64,000 bases of DNA from contig NC_073303.1 of NCBI RefSeq assembly GCF_027595985.1, forward strand, positions 367,299,136 to 367,363,135, given 5' to 3'. Positions 58,481 to 64,000 of the stretch are shown piece by piece. The position numbers were made by a program, and so were the translations under genes. The notes beneath the pieces are model-generated. The model saw only the letters and a list, made by a program, of their open reading frames with translations, was not told the origin of the DNA and ran no database searches. The DNA comes from Sorex araneus (Eukaryota > Chordata > Mammalia > Eulipotyphla > Soricidae). Positions within the stretch are counted from its first letter, which is position 1. Every line of letters begins with the position of its first letter.

Positions 58481-59740
58481 AAGTGCTTAGGAGAAGCACT
58501 TTTGTGTCAAAATAGAGAATGTGCAGTGACTAGAACTTCCATGCCACTCCTCTTAGGCAAATCTTAACTCTCCACTGTGTTTGGATAGAATGTTTACCCA
58601 TGGATGCAAAACTTCTTTCTTAGGACTTATCGTCAATGTGCAAAATATGCAGACTTGAACCAAGAAGTACCTGGGCATATTCTATCTGCCCCTGAATATT
58701 TGAAGACATTGAAATTTAAACCGGGGGAAACTTTGCTGGTAACCCTGAGCCCCGTATGTACTTTCTCTCTCTCTTTAAAGTACACCTAATAGGGAAATGC
58801 AGGTTTTGTTACTCAGTATCCACATCTATGGCTCATTTTAGAGTAAAACACTATTCCATCTCTAAAGTGTGACTGTAGAAAAGTTTATTCATAACATAAC
58901 ATTCTCTGGAATTTATTATTTAACTTCCTTCTTGTTCATAGTGCTTTGGTGTCTGAGGTTCCCTTATGTCAGATATTTACTAATATGGGCTGATACTGAG
59001 GCCATAGACTCTGGTTCAACAACAACAACAAAAAGCAATAAAGAAGCATCATGTACTTCCATGTGACAAATGTAAGAACTAATCTCAGATGTCCTTAGAG
59101 AATTTCTCAGGCAATACCCCCTTCTCTGAATATTTCAGCAGATACTGGCTCCTTGTTCACTGAACTTATTAAATAGTTTTGTGTCAGGAAGTTTAGTTTG
59201 ATGGTTAACTTTAGTTAATCCCAAACATCACTACATTTTTACTCCCCAAATGTATTCTCTATATGTAATATCAAAACCATTTTCATAGGTAAATTTATCT
59301 GTCCTTGTAAAACACTAGAGTTTTTGACTTAAAAATCTCACCTTTTTTCTTATCCCAGTATCTGTTTTACACTTAATATGAGTTTCATTTCTACTTATGC
59401 CCAAGAAGAACAAAAGTTTTGAAAAAGTAATATTTGACATTTCAGCTGTTTTAAATGACTAAGCTGTTTTGAATGGTTCTAGAATCAGACTTTTGCATTT
59501 CAAAAGTTGTTGTTTATAATGGGAGAAACCGTTTATTAGATTATATTTAAAGAGATTGTGACTTTTAATGACAACACAAACCATCACATTTTGATGAACA
59601 ACGAGGAGAAATTGTTTAACTTTTAATTAAGATCATTTCTCATTTCTTATGAATTTACAGTTTTACAGTGCTTTCCATGTATAAGATGGATAAACATTTT
59701 ACAGCCAAAGCACAGCATGGCATTCACAATACACAGAGAC
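58481..59740. other. AT-rich DNA 3' of MC4R
   Basis: No young repeat or gene recognised. It includes an (AAC)n-like run at 59019-59033. Confidence 0.45.
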
Positions 59741-59746
59741 AAAGCA

Positions 59747-59752
59747 TTTATT
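59747..59752 (-). terminator. MC4R: MC4R poly(A) signal
   Basis: AATAAA on the minus strand (plus TTTATT), about 130 bp beyond the MC4R stop. It is the first canonical signal downstream; further TTTATT-type sites could be used as well. Confidence 0.65.
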
Positions 59753-59883
59753 TATATTATAATTCATCCACTTAAGTTCAGGCCACAGTCTCAGCTAGTG
59801 CCACACACATAAGAGAAAGCACACAGTTCAGGGGGTACGGGGAGAAACCCTTGTAGGCATGCTTCCGGCATCTCAGTGTCCAC

Positions 59884-61600
<1,717 letters not shown>

Positions 61601-61621
61601 TTCATCCTGCACCTGCTAGAG

Positions 61622-61623
<2 letters not shown>

Positions 61624-61664
<41 letters not shown>

Positions 61665-61669
61665 TGTGT
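61624..61669. repeat. (TG)n microsatellite upstream of MC4R
   Basis: About 20 TG units with one TATG interruption. Confidence 0.95.
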
Positions 61670-61964
61670 AAAATGAAGTAAAAAGCATTCCATCCTCTGC
61701 CTGCCCTTATTTCTCTCTGGATTTCTTTGAATTGAGGGCTCGGCTCAGGCAGTAATGCTTGAATTCACGGTGCCTGCAACACAGGGAGAATATTTGCTAG
61801 CGCACAGGTAGCGCCAGCTGTGAATGAAGGGTCTACATAGCAGCTACAATTTAGCAAAGGACTCCAAAAGGAGTTTACGTCTTGGGTTCACAGATATGAT
61901 ATTAAAAGCTTTTTATTTTTTCCAGACTAGGAAAAGTTTCACTTTTATTCACAGTATTTAAAAA
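61670..61964. other. Upstream flank of MC4R
   Basis: No repeat or gene recognised. Confidence 0.4.
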
Positions 61965-62200
61965 TCCAGCGGGTAGGGCATTTGCCTTGCACTCGGCCAA
62001 AGCGGGTTTGATTCCTCTGTCCCTCTCGGAGAGCCCAGCAAGCTACCGAGAGTATCTAGCTGAATCGCAGAGCCTGGCAAGCTACCCATGGAGCATTGGA
62101 TATGCCAAAAACAGTAACAAAAAGTCTCACAGTGGAGACGTTACTGGTGCCTGCTCGAGCAAACCGATGAGCAATGGGATGACAGTGGTACAGTGATGTA
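61965..62200 (+). repeat. Shrew SINE type B, sense
   Basis: AGCGGGTAGGGCATTTGCCT, CTCTCGGAGAGCCCAGCAAG, TATGCCAAAAACAGTAAC and GAGCAAACCGATGAGCAATG. The first bases of the head are missing. Confidence 0.92.
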
Positions 62201-62214
62201 GTGATTTAAAAATC

Positions 62215-62390
62215 AGGAGCCAACTAGTTAGTAAAGTGGGTGAGGTGTTTGCCTTATGTGGGGTCCCATCCCCGGCATCATATTTAGATTGTCCTGAGTC
62301 CCAACAGAAGTGATCCCTGAAGCAGAGACAAGAGCAAGTCCTGAGCCAGCAAAGGGGTCCCCAAAATATAGTAATAACAATAACAATACA
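62215..62390 (+). repeat. Old SINE, sense
   Basis: GTGGGTGAGGTGTTTGCCTT, CCCATCCCCGGCATCATAT and CAAAGGGGTCCCCAAAATAT. Confidence 0.65.
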
Positions 62391-62699
62391 ATAATAGCCA
62401 TAAAGTACTGATGCAAACGATATTTTCTCTGAGCTCAGAAAAGTAAATAAAAATAACCAAACTATCATTTCTATTATTTACTTAATCATTTATTAAAAAA
62501 TTAGCAAGTATCTAACTCATGCATTTTAATAAATTCAGTCATACACGTATAGCCACAACATCATTATCAGAATCAGATTACAAGACACATTCATCTACTC
62601 TTTATATACACAAAATATTCTTGTATATTTTGTGCCTCATGTCTAGGAGTTACCTTCCTAGAATATTTATCTAGGACCTATGTTTCTAGAATATTTTAA

Positions 62700-62848
62700 T
62701 TTTTGCTTTCACTGGGAGTCCTCAGACAATTGGGCTGTTGGGATTCCCCAAGTACTTGGGAGCTGGCACCAAGATTTGAACTTGCAGTCTTATGCATGCC
62801 GGGCAAATGCCTTATACCACTGAGCTCTCTTTTGACCCACCTCTTAAA
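62700..62848 (-). repeat. Old tRNA-derived SINE, antisense
   Basis: TTGAACTTGCAGTCTTATGC and GGGCAAATGCCTTATACCAC with ACTGAGCTCTCTTTTGACCC are a tRNA-like head distinct from the younger SINE. It is probably an older eulipotyphlan family. Confidence 0.55.
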
Positions 62849-62849
62849 C

Positions 62850-63785
62850 AATTCAAGAAGACAATGAGATATCATGTTACACAGTGAGAACAGCATGTTC
62901 AAAAATATTGGGCTCAATCTTTATTGATGAGGATGTGGCAAAGGAGAAACTCTCATTCACTGCTAGTGGGAATGTTGTCTGGTCCAACCCCTATTGAAAA
63001 CAGTGTGGACCATTCTCAGTAAATTCAGAATTGAGCCCCAGTGTGACCCAGCAATTCCACTTTTGGGTATCTGTTCCTGGGAGAGAAAAAGACATGTACT
63101 CAAAAGGATGTATGTACTCCACTGTTCATTGCAGCACGCAGTACAATAGCTAAAATTTGGAGTCAACTTAGATATTCAATGACAGATAAGTGGGTCATAA
63201 AAATGTGGTATAAATGCAAAATGAAATACTGTGGATCTATAAAGAATTATTAAATTATGCAATTCACTGAAAAATGGGGGGATCTGGAAAACATCATATT
63301 AAATGAAGTAAGTTAAAAGAAGAAGAAAAAGCATAGGATAATAAAACTTATATGTGATATTTATAATAACTGGATGAGAGAATATAATATGTTAAAGGGG
63401 GGATGCTCAGATAATCCTTGTCTCCAGAATATAGGGATAAGGAAAAAAAATAGAGTGGAGGGAAGGGAGAGAAAGAACTGGTGAGAGGAAATAGGGGTCA
63501 GTTCAAGGTGATTAAGATACAAAGGTGATCTTATGGAATGATAGAGCCAAGTATCCAAGCCACAGAGTCAATAACACTGAAATCAAGAGACCCAAATTTT
63601 AATAACCAAACTTTAAAAGGTGCCTGTCAGTAGGGCAGGGCTGCAGAGACTGTGGTGTGGGAGGAAACCTGGGAATATTGGTGACAGGAAATTGACACTG
63701 GTGATGGGATGGGTACTCAAACAGTATGTCTAAAATATCACTATGCTTTGTAAACCATGGTGCTTTAACAAAATTTTAAAACTAA
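62850..63785 (+). mobile_element. Old LINE-1 ORF2 end and 3' UTR, sense
   Basis: ACAATGAGATATCATGTTAC, GATGAGGATGTGGCAAAGGA, TCATTCACTGCTAGTGGGAA and CCAGCAATTCCACTTTTGGG give the ORF2 Cys-rich end. The 3' UTR runs to ACAAAATTTTAAAAC. Frames are broken. Confidence 0.8.
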
Positions 63786-64000
63786 TCGTAGCATTTAAAG
63801 TACATTTTTTAAAGGACATGATATACTATAGACACTATAATGCATGAAAGGTCTCTAGTAATCATTCATTTTGCATAACTAAAGTTTTATAGCCATTTAA
63901 TAATAATTTATTGGCAACAATATTGACAAAATATTTTTGGATTTAACAGTAAAAAAGACAGGCATAAAAAAGGAATGAAGAAGTGACAGCATCCAAACTC

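Overview
The window is mammalian nuclear DNA, most likely from a shrew (Soricidae, probably Sorex). The inference rests on a tRNA-derived SINE with the head GGGCTGGAGYGATAGCACAG that occurs some 30 times on both strands and that I know from shrew genomes. The placental melanocortin-4 receptor gene and many L1 and endogenous retrovirus remnants fit this.

The only intact protein-coding gene is MC4R, a single exon on the minus strand at 59884-60900. It has a CpG-rich promoter/5' UTR side (about 60780-61600) and a poly(A) signal about 130 bp past the stop. Everything from 1 to about 59700 lies downstream of MC4R. In other mammals this is the gene-poor side facing PMAIP1, and nothing here contradicts that.

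The downstream desert is a stack of nested transposons. Main landmarks: a broken VAV-family exon 1 copy (748-948); antisense and 5'-inverted L1 insertions (1325-2620, 3103-4455, 45308-46580); an ERVK-type solo LTR inside a SINE (5267-5609); a 1071-bp solo LTR inside an old L1 (7899-8969); a related U3 fragment (14890-15606); a rearranged class II retrovirus with a decayed gag between two oppositely oriented LTRs (25550-29484); a HAL1/L1-like element invaded by a SINE and an antisense LTR (31470-33020); two further ERV1-like LTRs (38632-39318 and 40786-41461); and a young L1 3' half with a long open ORF2 end (41462-43035). Older L1, MIR and MLT1 fossils fill much of the rest. A repeat-free interval (about 34900-36170) is the best candidate for conserved regulatory DNA.

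The most unusual items are the LTR-gag-inverted-LTR structure, whose two outer ends are both U3 termini with near-matching 6-bp flanks, and an MC4R with a seven-glycine insertion and one lost glycosylation sequon in its N-terminal ectodomain. No functional RNA genes, CRISPR arrays or multi-gene systems were seen.
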